Positions 14,808 through 23,003 of a stretch of 64,000 nt of DNA are shown piece by piece. Each line of letters starts with the position of its first letter. Position 1 is the first letter of the stretch. The DNA comes from Streptomyces sp. TS71-3. Lineage in GTDB: Bacteria > Actinomycetota > Actinomycetes > Streptomycetales > Streptomycetaceae. Where the stretch lies: the NCBI RefSeq assembly GCF_018327685.1, contig NZ_BNEL01000003.1, positions 248,001 to 312,000 on the forward strand, written 5' to 3'. The position numbers and the translations under genes were made by a program. Below the pieces are notes generated by a model. The model ran no database searches. It was given only the letters and a program-made list of their open reading frames with translations, and had not been told where the DNA came from.

Positions 14808-16400
14808 TCAGTGGGCGATGACCGGTACGTGCACGTCGTCCGGTGCCCCGGCTCCGGCCTCCCCCGACCGGGCACCCCCCTCCGTGGAGCCGGACGCGGC
14901 CGGAGCCCCCGTCCCCGGGCGCCCGGTGGTGACGAAGGTGAACGCGATCACCGACGCGGCAACCAGAATCCCGACGGCCACCCAGATCGCGCTGGTGTAC
15001 CCGTGCACCATCCCCTGCAGCTGGACCAGCTGCCGAGCCGACCGGCTGGTCGCCCCCGCGGCGTGCGCCGCGAGGTACGACGTGGTCGCGGACGCCGCGA
15101 TCGTGTTCAGCAGCGCCGTACCGATCGCGCCGCCGACCTGCTGGGACGTGTTCACCATCGCCGAGGCGACACCCGCGTCCCGCGCCTGGACACCGTGCGT
15201 GGCCAGCGACATGGCCGGCATGAACGCCGTACCCATACCCAGGCCGAGCAGCAGCATCGCCGGAAGCAGCAGCCCCGCGTACGAGGAGCCGACGGTCATC
15301 TGCGTGAGCAGCAGCATGCCGATCGCGGCGAGCAGGAAGCCCGGACCCATCAGCAGCCGCGGTGCGACGCGGGTCATCAGCCGGGCACCGATCTGCGTGG
15401 ACCCCGCGATCATGCCCGCGATCATGGGCAGGAAGGCGAAGCCCGTCTGGACCGGCGAGTAGCCCTTCACGATCTGGAGGTAGAAGGTCAGGAAGAGGAA
15501 CAGGCCGAACATCCCGATGATCGCAAGACCCAGGGAGAGGTAGACACCACCGCGGTTGCGGTTGGTGACCACGCGCAGCGGCAGCAGCGGCGCCTTGACC
15601 TTCGCCTCGGTGATGGCGAACGCCACGAGCAGCACGACCGCCGCGACGAGCAGGCCGAGCGTCGTGGTGTCGGTCCAGCCGTCGGACTCGGCGCGCGTGA
15701 AGCCGTACACCAGGGACACCAGGCCGAGGGTGGCCAGCACCACGCCAGGGACGTCCAGCGGGGAGCGGTTGCGCCCGCCCGCCGGCTCGCGGATCACCAT
15801 GATCGCGCCCAGGGCGGCCACGATGGCGAACGGGACGTTCACGAAGAAGGTGTAGCGCCAGTTCAGGTACTCGGTGAGGAAGCCGCCGAGGATCAGGCCC
15901 ACGGCACCACCGCCACCGGCGATCGCACCGTAGATGCCGAACGCCTTGGCACGCTCCTTGGCGTCGGTGAACATCACCGCGAGCAGGGAGAGCGCCGCCG
16001 GCGCGAGGAGTGCGCCGAACGCGCCCTGGAGCGCGCGGGCGCCGAGCATCATGACCTCGTTCTGCGCGGCACCGCCCACCGCCGAGGCCAGGGCGAAGCC
16101 GGCGAGGCCGGTGACGAAGGCCTGCTTGCGCCCCCACAGGTCGGCGATGCGCCCGCCGAACAGCAGCAGGCCGCCGAAGGCGAGCGCGTAGGCGGTGATC
16201 ACCCACTGCCGGTTGGCGTCGGATATGCCCAGGTCGTGCTGCGCGGACGGCAGCGCGATGTTCACGATCGTCGCGTCGAGGACGACCATGAGCTGGGCCA
16301 GGGCGATGAAGAAGAGTGCGCGCCAGCGGCGATTGTCAGTGCTCGCCTGCTGCACGTGTCGTCCTTTGGAGAGGACGGTTTCGGACATGGAGGTATCCAT
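14808..16400 (-). CDS. MFS drug exporter, DHA2 (14-TM) family
   Basis: This 530-residue proton-driven exporter of the EmrB/QacA type has motif A as GGRIADLWGRKQAF, motif C-like GAIAGGGGAVGLILGGFLTEYLNWRYTFFVNVP, and a start helix ALAQLMVVLDATIVNIALPSA with the family Asp. A hydrophilic Ala/Gly/Glu tail (~490-530) follows the last helix. The substrate is unknown. Two in-frame ATGs (16400 and 16388) are possible; neither has a good ribosome site, and homologues I recall begin near the second. A TetR gene lies upstream on the same strand across a 760-bp repeat-bearing spacer and is the likely regulator. Confidence 0.9.
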   Translation of the reverse strand: MDTSMSETVLSKGRHVQQASTDNRRWRALFFIALAQLMVVLDATIVNIALPSAQHDLGISDANRQWVITAYALAFGGLLLFGGRIADLWGRKQAFVTGLAGFALASAVGGAAQNEVMMLGARALQGAFGALLAPAALSLLAVMFTDAKERAKAFGIYGAIAGGGGAVGLILGGFLTEYLNWRYTFFVNVPFAIVAALGAIMVIREPAGGRNRSPLDVPGVVLATLGLVSLVYGFTRAESDGWTDTTTLGLLVAAVVLLVAFAITEAKVKAPLLPLRVVTNRNRGGVYLSLGLAIIGMFGLFLFLTFYLQIVKGYSPVQTGFAFLPMIAGMIAGSTQIGARLMTRVAPRLLMGPGFLLAAIGMLLLTQMTVGSSYAGLLLPAMLLLGLGMGTAFMPAMSLATHGVQARDAGVASAMVNTSQQVGGAIGTALLNTIAASATTSYLAAHAAGATSRSARQLVQLQGMVHGYTSAIWVAVGILVAASVIAFTFVTTGRPGTGAPAASGSTEGGARSGEAGAGAPDDVHVPVIAH

Positions 16401-17159
16401 TTCGATAGGTCGCAAGATCGTGGCGGTGTGGGAAAAAGCGACGTTGGCTGAGGGTTGGGTTGAGTGAGAGGTGACTGGCGCGAGTGACGCGAGTGACGCG
16501 AGTGACGTGCGTGACGCCACACACGTGAACGAAGAGGCGTGAGTGAAGAGGCGTAGATGAAGAGGGGTGAGTGAAAGGTGAGACTCCGCTGCGCCGCGGA
16601 ACTCATCCCCGATGTGGCCGATGGGACCGGACGGGCCCGTGTGCGACGGGACCGTTCGGTGGAGGCGCCCGGGCGCCGCACTGCGCCGGGGCGGAGGTGG
16701 GACACCGGCCGGGACCGGCCGGTTCTGTTCAGCCGACCCGTGGGACCGGCTTTGGTGCCGCCGGAGTGGGGACCGGCTTCGGTACAGCCGACGTATGAAG
16801 GCCGGCCTCGGTTCACCCGGCCCGTGGAGGCCGGCTTCGGTTCTGCCTGCCGCCATGGAGGCCGGCTTCGGTTCTGCCTGCCCCCGTGGAGGCCGGCTTC
16901 GGTTCTGCCTGCCCCCGTGGAGGCCGGCTTCGGTGCTGCCGGCCACGGATGGCCGGAGGTCTTGGCTGCCGCCGACCCGCCGGGGGGTCGCGCCTGGTCC
17001 GCCCCCCCGTCCGGGTCCCCCTTGAGGGGGTGACCGGTGCGGGGCGGACCGGGCCGGGGCCGGGTCAGGGGTGCCGCGTCAGGGGCGGTGCCGGTTCAGG
17101 GGCGCCACCCGGGCGGTACACGCGGTACCGGGTCGGTGTGGTGCCGGCCAGGATGCCGG
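16401..17159. other. repeat-bearing spacer between tetR and the MFS gene
   Basis: This 759-bp spacer has no convincing gene on either strand. It holds a ~9-bp GTGACGCGA tandem run (about 16470-16520), related GAAGAGGCGT words (16529-16570), and the 31-bp minisatellite described separately. Frames that stay open here do so only because stops are rare at this G+C content, and the 31-bp unit breaks any single frame. Confidence 0.6.
16738..16952. repeat. 31-bp tandem repeat (minisatellite)
   Basis: Four well-matched 31-bp units start at 16829, 16860, 16891 and 16922 (core GGCCGGCTTCGGTTCTGCC). Degenerate units lie before them from about 16738. The two middle units are almost identical, which suggests recent slippage. 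Confidence 0.85.
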
Positions 17160-17819
17160 TCAGGCATGTTTTCGCAGGTCCTCCAGGGTGGCGGCCGTCC
17201 CGGCGAGTTCGGACCGGGCGGGCGCCATCAGGCCGTCCATGAAGAGCTGGAGATGGCGGTGTGCGAATCGGTCGATGCCCGAACACGCGGTGCCGGGCAG
17301 CGGTCTGGTGAGCTGGGAGAGGGCCACCATCAGGTCTCCGACGCCGATGTCGGCGCGCAGCTGACCGGCAGTGCGGGCCCGCTCCATGAGGGTGCCGACC
17401 ACGGCTTCGAGGCGGAGCCGGGACGCGGTGAGGTCCGGGTGGCTCTTGTCGAATCCGGGGTCGATCAGCGTGCAGAGCGCGCCGATCCGCTCGTCCGCCG
17501 CGGCGTGCACGAACCGCCGCAGCTCGGCGAAGGGATCGCCGCCCGCGGTGTCCGCCGCGGCGACGGCCCGCTCGGCACGGTCCGTGACGCGGTCCAGCAG
17601 CGCGACGACGACCTGCCGCACCAGCTCGATGCGGTCCGCGAAGTGGCGGTAGACCGTGGCGTTGCCGACGCCGGCCCGGCGGGCGACCTCGTCGAGCGGC
17701 ACCTCCGTGCCGTACTCGACGAACATCTCGCGGGCGGCGTTGATGATCCGCTCACGGTTGCGCGCGGCATCGGCGCGCATCCGCGGCACCTGGCGCGGCA
17801 CAGTGGTGGCGGTCGGCAC
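17160..17819 (-). CDS. TetR/AcrR family transcriptional regulator
   Basis: This 219-residue regulator starts at a GTG with GGAG six bases upstream. The N-terminal HTH is clear (DAARNRERIINAAREMFVEYG, then VPLDEVARRAGVGNATVYRHFADRIELV), followed by an all-helical ligand domain ending LFMDGLMAPARSELAG. It is in the same orientation as the MFS exporter 760 bp away and divergent from the M6 protease gene. It most likely represses the exporter and itself. Two TTCACGTTC words (17835-17843, 17854-17862) just upstream of the start could be operator elements, but they are not palindromic. The effector is unknown. Confidence 0.92.
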   Translation of the reverse strand: MPTATTVPRQVPRMRADAARNRERIINAAREMFVEYGTEVPLDEVARRAGVGNATVYRHFADRIELVRQVVVALLDRVTDRAERAVAAADTAGGDPFAELRRFVHAAADERIGALCTLIDPGFDKSHPDLTASRLRLEAVVGTLMERARTAGQLRADIGVGDLMVALSQLTRPLPGTACSGIDRFAHRHLQLFMDGLMAPARSELAGTAATLEDLRKHA

Positions 17820-18186
17820 TGCCTGCTCCTTCGCTTCACGTTCGTCGGGGCGTTTCACGTTCTTCCCGGCGCTCTCCGGATCCCCTGGCAACCTCGACGC
17901 CCGGGTCCTCGGAGCCCCGCTTGCTGCTCCGCCGCACGGCCCCTGACGCCCCCTTGGGGGAACGCCTCCGTTCCGTACGGACACAGGTCTAAACGGGGAA
18001 CCCCTCCCCGGTTATTTCCCGGTATTTCTGTGACCCGCATCACAACTCTCCCACTCCGGGAAAGCCCGCCGAAAAACCCACGTTCGGGCGCACCCAGCGA
18101 GCGGACCCGGGGCCACCGGCACAGGGTGATCGGACAAGGGTGCTGCCGGTCCGGCCGGCTGCCACCGGCGGAGCGGAGGGTCACGC
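17820..18186. other. intergenic region between tetR and the divergent M6 protease gene
   Basis: This 367-bp stretch has paired TTCACGTTC words next to tetR and a slightly A+T-richer patch near 18000-18050 (GGTTATTTCCCGGTATTTCTGTG) that could hold the protease promoter. No gene or hairpin was recognised. Confidence 0.4.
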
Positions 18187-19515
18187 ATGCAGCCGACCAG
18201 CCGTCACGGCCGTCGCATACGGGCCCCCGGACCCCGGGGCCCAGGGGCCCGCCGCCCGCGGATCCCTCGCCGGCGCACGGTGCCGCTCGCCGCGCTCACC
18301 TCGCTGACCCTCGCCCTCACGGTCTCGGCGAGCACGGCGCCGCCGGCCGGCGCGGGCAGGCTGCCGGACCCGATCGCCCTTTCGCGCACCGCCGCGATCG
18401 GCCCCTGCATGATCAGCGGCGCGCTCGGCGTGCAGATGTCCGAGGGCGTGCCCACCGGGCCGGGCTACGTGCGCTCCACCGGGACGGTGCGCGCGCTGAA
18501 CCTGATGATCGACTTTCCTGACGCGCCGGGACAGGGCAGGGCCCTGGACCGCCTGGGCGAGTTCTTCCCGCAGACCCGCGCGTGGTTCCGCACCGCCTCG
18601 TACGGCCGCCTCGACTACCGGCCGCGCGCCCCCATCCGGCACTGGCTGCGGATGCCGAAGACCTTCAAGGCGTACGGCATCGAGCGCGGCGCCCCGTACG
18701 AGCCGGGCTACCGGGGGCTCGTCGACGACATCATCAAGAAGGCCGACCCGGAGGTGAACTTCCGGGCATACGACCTGGTCAACGTGCTGATGACACCGAA
18801 CGCCGGGCCATCGGCCCTGAACACGGTGCTCTCGGTGACCTTCGCCGGCAACCGCGACGCGCCCGTGGCGGACGGCGTCCCGCTCTCCAACGCCTCGTTC
18901 ATCTACAGCCGCCAGGACGACGGCTCCGGCTCCTACGCGCACACCGGCTACCGGGTGCTGCCGCACGAGAACGGGCACACCTTCGGGCTGCCCGACCTCT
19001 ACACCCGCCAGGGCGGCGGCTCGGTCGGCCACTGGGACATCATGAGCGAGGACTGGGGCGCCAACAACGACCTGCTGGCCTGGCACAAGTGGAAGCTGGG
19101 CTGGCTCGACGACGACCAGGTCGAGTGCGCCTCCGCGTCCGGTACGAGCGAGCACCTCCTGACGCCGCTGGCCCGCACCGGCGGCAGCAAGCTCCTCTTC
19201 GTCCCGCTCGGCGGCACCGCGGGCCTCGCGGCCGAGGTCCGCACCCACGCGGGCAACGACGAGGCGGTCTGCCGGCCCGGCGTGCTCGTCTACCGCGTGG
19301 ACGCGGACGTGGACACCGGCGAGGGCCCCGTCACGGTCTACGACGCCACCCGGCACAGCGGCGGCTGCGCCCGCAGCCCCAACGTGCACGCGGAACTCTC
19401 CGACGCGACCTTCACCCCGGGCAGGTCGTTCCGCGACCGCGCCTCCAGGGTCCGGATCAGCGTGCTCTCCGTCGACGGCGACGGGAACTACCTGGTCCGC
19501 GTCAGCCACCAGTGA
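18187..19515 (+). CDS. secreted M6-type (immune inhibitor A-like) metalloprotease
   Basis: This 442-residue zinc protease is exported by a long Arg-rich signal with a hydrophobic core (LAALTSLTLALTVSASTAPPAGA, cleavage around residue 55). The active site is HENGHTFGLPDL, a variant HExxH with His260, Glu261 and His264; the following GxWDIMSEDWG provides the Met-turn, as in M6 peptidases. No membrane anchor or PPC domain follows, so it is released. GGAGGG six bases before the ATG supports the start. Four cysteines are available for disulfides. The substrate is unknown, presumably extracellular protein. It is divergent from tetR. Confidence 0.88.
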   Translation: MQPTSRHGRRIRAPGPRGPGARRPRIPRRRTVPLAALTSLTLALTVSASTAPPAGAGRLPDPIALSRTAAIGPCMISGALGVQMSEGVPTGPGYVRSTGTVRALNLMIDFPDAPGQGRALDRLGEFFPQTRAWFRTASYGRLDYRPRAPIRHWLRMPKTFKAYGIERGAPYEPGYRGLVDDIIKKADPEVNFRAYDLVNVLMTPNAGPSALNTVLSVTFAGNRDAPVADGVPLSNASFIYSRQDDGSGSYAHTGYRVLPHENGHTFGLPDLYTRQGGGSVGHWDIMSEDWGANNDLLAWHKWKLGWLDDDQVECASASGTSEHLLTPLARTGGSKLLFVPLGGTAGLAAEVRTHAGNDEAVCRPGVLVYRVDADVDTGEGPVTVYDATRHSGGCARSPNVHAELSDATFTPGRSFRDRASRVRISVLSVDGDGNYLVRVSHQ

Positions 19516-19546
19516 CCGGCCGGCGGCTGGGAGCGGGCCGCACGAA

Positions 19547-19717
19547 GGACCGGTGGCGGAGGCCGTCCGACTTCCAGATCTGGGACCGGTGGCGGAGGCC
19601 GTCTGACCTCTGGATCTGGGACCGGTGGCGGAGGCCGTCTGACCTCTAGGCCTGGGACCGGTGGCGGAGGCCATCTGACCTCTAGGCCTGGGACCGGTGG
19701 CGGAGGCCGTCCAGCAT
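19547..19717. repeat. 36-bp tandem repeat grown from the tetR remnant 3' end
   Basis: Five units of 36 bp start at 19547, 19583, 19619, 19655 and 19691. The last unit is the 3' end of the minus-strand tetR remnant (residues DGLRHRSQA plus the TAG). On the minus strand the units repeat DGLRHRSQ followed by either GCC TAG or ATC CAG. Confidence 0.88.
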
Positions 19718-20070
19718 GAGGTCGATCAGGCGTCCCGCCTGGGCGCGCTGGCTCGGCTCGCCCGCGGCCAGGGCGATGCCGCTCAGGCCGATCAGGACGT
19801 CGTCGGGGAGCACACCGGTGCGGTACTCGCCGGTCGCCACGCCCGCGTCCAGGAGCCGTTCGATCGCGGCGTCCAGCAGGTCGCGGCTCTGCGCGTACGG
19901 GTCGCCGCCCGAGGCGATCACCAGGCGCAGCGCGTCCGCCATGCCGATCTTGGTCGTCATGTAGTCGATGAAGCGGTGCATCCACGTGCGGGTGGCGTCC
20001 AGCGGCGGCAGCTCGGCGAGCAGCGGGGGCACGGCGTCGCAGACGGCCGCGAGCTCGTTGCGGTGGAGGC
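19682..20070 (-). pseudogene. TetR-family regulator remnant (C-terminal domain only)
   Basis: The last ~129 residues of a TetR regulator are preserved (LHRNELAAVCDAVPPLLAEL, MHRFIDYMTTKIGMADALR, LDAGVATGEYRTGVLPDDVL, LMLDGLRHRSQA). The helix-turn-helix is absent; similarity ends abruptly at about 20070, where an oppositely oriented SDR remnant starts. The preserved part is the ligand/dimer domain, which cannot bind DNA alone. The frame stays open upstream of the junction but reads antisense to the SDR piece. I interpret it as one half of a divergent regulator-target pair damaged by deletion. Confidence 0.8.
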
Positions 20071-20410
20071 GGGCCGGCGCTGGGCCGCGGAGGGCATCGC
20101 CGCCAACGCCGTGATGCCCGGCGGCATCCGCACCGGACTCCAGCGGCACCAGGAGGAGAACCTCACCCCGGAGATCAAGGCCATCTTCGACACGTACCCG
20201 TGGAAGACGGTCGAGCAGGGCGCGGCCACGTCGGTCCTGCTCGCCGCCTCCCCGCTCGTCGAGGGCGTCACGGGCCGCTATTTCGAGGACTGCAACGAGG
20301 CCGAGCCCACCACGGACCCCGAGGCCCACGAGGGCATCCGCCCCTTCGCCCTGGACCCGACGGCCGCCGCCCGCCTCTGGGACATCTCCTTGAAAATGCT
20401 GACCCGCTGA
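20070..20410 (+). pseudogene. short-chain dehydrogenase/reductase remnant (C-terminal third)
   Basis: About 112 residues of an SDR C-terminus remain: RRWAAEGIAANAVMPGGIRT (the conserved 'GI-vNAV-PG-i-T' segment after the catalytic helix), LTPEIKAIFDTYPWKTVEQG, ATSVLLAASPLVEGVTGRYF and RLWDISLKMLTR. The Rossmann GxxxGxG, the NNAG motif and the catalytic Ser-Tyr-Lys are missing, so it cannot be active. There is no start codon or ribosome site at the junction. It abuts the tetR remnant head to head, which indicates that a single deletion removed both 5' halves and the shared promoter. Confidence 0.82.
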
Positions 20411-20420
20411 CCGGGTCCCG

Positions 20421-20760
20421 AAGGGGCGCGGGGAACCGCGCGGGCAACCACGACAGGCCGGCAGCCGGCAAAGAACCGGGCCGGAACACACCCGCCCCCG
20501 AAAGGGGCGCGGGGAACCGCGCGACAAGCCACAACCAAGCCGCAACCAGGCGACGACCGCAAGGGGGCAGGCCCCGACAAGGGGCGCGGGGAACTGCGCA
20601 AACAACCACGACCAAGCCGCACCCGAACAACGACCGCAAGAGGCAAGGCCCCATCAAGGGGCGCGGGGAACTGCGCAATCAGCCACACCCCACCGCCAGC
20701 CGGCAATGAACCCCAAGGGGAGAACACGACCCCGCAAGGGCGCGGGGAACTGCGCAAAAG
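20421..20760. repeat. tandem array of five ~78-bp units carrying GGGGCGCGGGGAACTGCGC
   Basis: The core element begins at about 20421, 20502, 20579, 20656 and 20735, spacings of 81, 77, 77 and 79 bp. Each unit continues with CAACCACGACC-type and GCCGCAACC-type words. Several units end in a GCCCC-N5-GGGGC hairpin that leads into the next core. The remaining sequence to 20869 has no gene. Confidence 0.88.
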
Positions 20761-20867
20761 GCCACCGCCGACGCCCAGCCGGCAAGGAAACCGCACCCGC
20801 TCGCAGCGGACCGCCCCCGGGGCACCCGGGTGGAACCGTGCCCACCGCCCCCGGAAGGCAACCCCGT

Positions 20868-20893
20868 GCTCAGGGCGCTGACGCGCCCTGAGC
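20868..20893 (-). terminator. hairpin at the panE stop
   Basis: An 11-bp perfect stem (20868-20878 with 20883-20893, loop TGAC) overlaps the last codons of panE and is placed to end its transcription. Confidence 0.6.
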
Positions 20894-21802
20894 CACGCGG
20901 CGGTTGTGCACGCGCAGCGCAACCGCCGCAGCCTCGGTGAGCGGAACCCCGGTCCCCAGATCACGCGCCCGACCACAGAGATCACCCAGCACGCTCTCGA
21001 CCTCCGTAGGCCGCCCCGCGACGAGATCCCGCGCGAGCGACGACGTCATCGGCGAGCCGGGGGCCGTCAGAGCGCCCCGGATCCCCGCGAGGTCCCCCTC
21101 GGCGACGGGGTGGCCGGCCGCCCCGGCCACCCCGGAGATCTCGGCGAGCACCGATTCCGCGAGGTCCGTGCCGCCGGGCACCGCCACGACGTCCCCGACG
21201 GGCGCCCGCATCAGCGAGGTGACCGCACCGATCGCCGCGATGAAGACCCACTTCACCCACATCGCGTTCACGATGTCGCCCCGGCCGCCGACATCGACGC
21301 CCGGCACGTCCAGCGCCCCCACGACCGTGCCGAGCCGCGGGGTGTCCGCACCGTCCAGCTCGCCGACCTCGATCTGCACCCCCGGCGCGAGCTGCACCAC
21401 CGTGCCGTCGCCGCCGAGCTGCACCGCCACCCGGAGGGTGCCGCCCAGCACCGCGGTACCGAACCGGCCCGTCAACGCGTCCATGTGCGCCATACCGTTG
21501 AGGAACGGCACGATCGCCGTGTCCGGCCCGATCGCCGGCGCCAGGTCCTCCATCACCTGCGGCAGCACCTCGGCCTTCACGGCGATCAGCACGAGGTCGA
21601 ACGACCCGTCGAGCTCGCCGGCGGTGACCGCCGCGGGCCGCAGCACGCGGGTGTCCTCGCCCACGGCGAGCCGCAGCCCACGGTCCCTCAGCTGCTCCGC
21701 CCTGCCGGGCCTGACGAGGAAGACGACCTCGCGCCCGCCCTCCAGGAGCGACGCCCCGACCATCCCGCCCACGGCGCCTGCCCCCGCGATGAGGATCCTC
21801 AT
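20870..21802 (-). CDS. 2-dehydropantoate 2-reductase family protein (PanE/ApbA)
   Basis: This 310-residue NADPH-dependent ketopantoate reductase-type enzyme has the N-terminal nucleotide motif MRILIAGAGAVGGMVGASLLEGG, the family NGM segment (VPFLNGMAHMDAL) and a catalytic Lys in WVKWVFIAAIGAVTSLM with the following (N)x4(N)-like C-terminal helices. PanE reduces 2-dehydropantoate to pantoate for coenzyme A; several paralogues in actinomycetes act on other 2-oxo acids, so the substrate is not certain. It is cytoplasmic and full length. It is divergent from the I36 inhibitor gene; no operon partner. Confidence 0.88.
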   Translation of the reverse strand: MRILIAGAGAVGGMVGASLLEGGREVVFLVRPGRAEQLRDRGLRLAVGEDTRVLRPAAVTAGELDGSFDLVLIAVKAEVLPQVMEDLAPAIGPDTAIVPFLNGMAHMDALTGRFGTAVLGGTLRVAVQLGGDGTVVQLAPGVQIEVGELDGADTPRLGTVVGALDVPGVDVGGRGDIVNAMWVKWVFIAAIGAVTSLMRAPVGDVVAVPGGTDLAESVLAEISGVAGAAGHPVAEGDLAGIRGALTAPGSPMTSSLARDLVAGRPTEVESVLGDLCGRARDLGTGVPLTEAAAVALRVHNRRVAQGASAP

Positions 21803-22197
21803 GTCGTCGCTCTCCTCTCCGTCTCTCGACCGCCGGCTCGTCCCGCCTCAGGGACGTTATCCGACAAAAGGTGCATTCAGCACACCCGACCCACCTCATC
21901 CCACCCACACAGCACCCCCGCACCCCCACACCCCAGCGCCTCCACCCCCCGGCGCCCGCGGCGAACGGGGGCGCAGGCGCGGGCACACATGGGCGCGGGC
22001 ACGCCGGTACGCTTCACCGCGCGATGGAACGAACCGGGAATGTCCCCGATGACCCCCTGAACGCGGACATACTGACGGCGCGCCGCAGGTCCTGCCCACC
22101 CGGAGCCACCGGGGGGCGGGACCTCGCCGCGTACAGCCCGTTCTTCTCAGCCTGTCCGGAGCGGCATCTCCCGCTCCGGGGGAACAAGGAGTGTGCC
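21803..22197. other. intergenic region upstream of the I36 inhibitor gene
   Basis: This 395-bp stretch includes a TACGCT -10-like hexamer (22008-22013) eleven bases before an in-frame ATG at 22024. Translation from there would add 58 residues to the inhibitor gene. No separate gene or hairpin was found; the C-rich 21890-21960 patch is low complexity. Confidence 0.4.
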
Positions 22198-22608
22198 ATG
22201 CGCCGTTTCCGCTCGATCGCCGTCGCCGCGCTCGCCTTCGTCGCCGCCTCCGGCGTCGTCCCCACCGCGACCGCGGCCCCCACGATCACGGCCCCCGCGG
22301 CCGCGGCCCCCGCGAGCGCCGCCGACGCGAGGGCCTACAACTGCAACTCCGGATACTTCTGCATCTACAGCGACTACAACGGCCGTGGAACGCGCTGTCG
22401 CTGGACGCAGGAGAAGAAGGCGAACACCGCCGACGACTGCTCGTTCATCCAGAAGGGCAAGCCCGTCAAGTCGGTGTGGAACGGCACCGGCCACCGGGTG
22501 CAGTACTACACGCAGACCAACTACCACAAGCGGGTCGGCTCCACGGCCGCCGCCAAGGGCGGCAACCTCCAGGGCAGCTACCAGATCCGCTCGTTCAAGA
22601 AGCAGTAG
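22198..22608 (+). CDS. secreted peptidase inhibitor, family I36-like
   Basis: This 136-residue exported protein has a Sec signal (MRRFRSIAVAALAFVAASGVVPTATA) and an Ala/Pro-rich propeptide. The mature domain is YNCNSGYFCIYSDYNGRGTRC, DDCSFIQKGKPVKSVWNGTGHRVQYYTQTNY and RVGSTAAAKGGNLQGSYQIRSFK. This beta/gamma-crystallin-like fold is the I36 family, typified by the Streptomyces metalloproteinase inhibitor SMPI. Four Cys can form two disulfides. Target proteases are unknown; several secreted metallopeptidases are encoded nearby. GGAG eight bases before the ATG supports the start, although the frame is open further upstream to an ATG at 22024. A strong terminator follows. Confidence 0.85.
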   Translation: MRRFRSIAVAALAFVAASGVVPTATAAPTITAPAAAAPASAADARAYNCNSGYFCIYSDYNGRGTRCRWTQEKKANTADDCSFIQKGKPVKSVWNGTGHRVQYYTQTNYHKRVGSTAAAKGGNLQGSYQIRSFKKQ

Positions 22609-23003
22609 CAGGCCGCAAGGCCACAACAGCAGGACAGGCCCCGGCGGCGGGCCACGCTCCGGCAGCGACCACACCGTCGCAGCGGGCCACCCCTCCACAC
22701 AGCGCGGCCCCGGACCTCACACCGGTCCGGGGCCGCACACGTCTGCGAGTCGAACTCCGCGGGCAGCTGCCGCCGCCCCAAGGGGCACTCTCCGCCGTCT
22801 CCGGAGCACCTGCCGGTGGGTGGTTGCTCGCGCAGTTCCCCGCGCCCCGCCAGAGACACAGGGGTCAGCCCGGTTTTTGCGGGATCCCGTAACAGACTTG
22901 CGCATATTCATAGACTTCCTACGCCCAGACTCCTAGCCTTTTCGCGTCCGGCGAGTCACCACCTTGTCCCCCGTTCTCAACCGAGCCGCAAGGATGTGGA
23001 TCC
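22609..23003. other. intergenic region between I36 and GH87 genes
   Basis: It contains the terminator at 22704-22736 and one isolated forward copy of the GCGCAGTTCCCCGCGCCCC element (about 22833-22851). An A+T-richer patch at 22900-22950 probably holds the glucanase promoter. No gene is seen. Confidence 0.5.
22704..22736 (+). terminator. terminator downstream of the I36 inhibitor gene
   Basis: A perfect 13-bp stem (22704-22716 with 22724-22736) has a 7-nt loop, 95 bp after the stop. Confidence 0.75.

Noticed and set aside
16578..17033. Proline-rich plus-strand frame across the 31-bp repeats
   Set aside because: The repeat unit is not divisible by three, so the peptide changes at each unit; it is non-coding.
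20421..20760. CRISPR array, because of regular ~78-bp spacing
   Set aside because: Spacers are similar to each other and repeat as whole units, no cas genes are nearby, and the unit carries a hairpin palindrome with single copies elsewhere.
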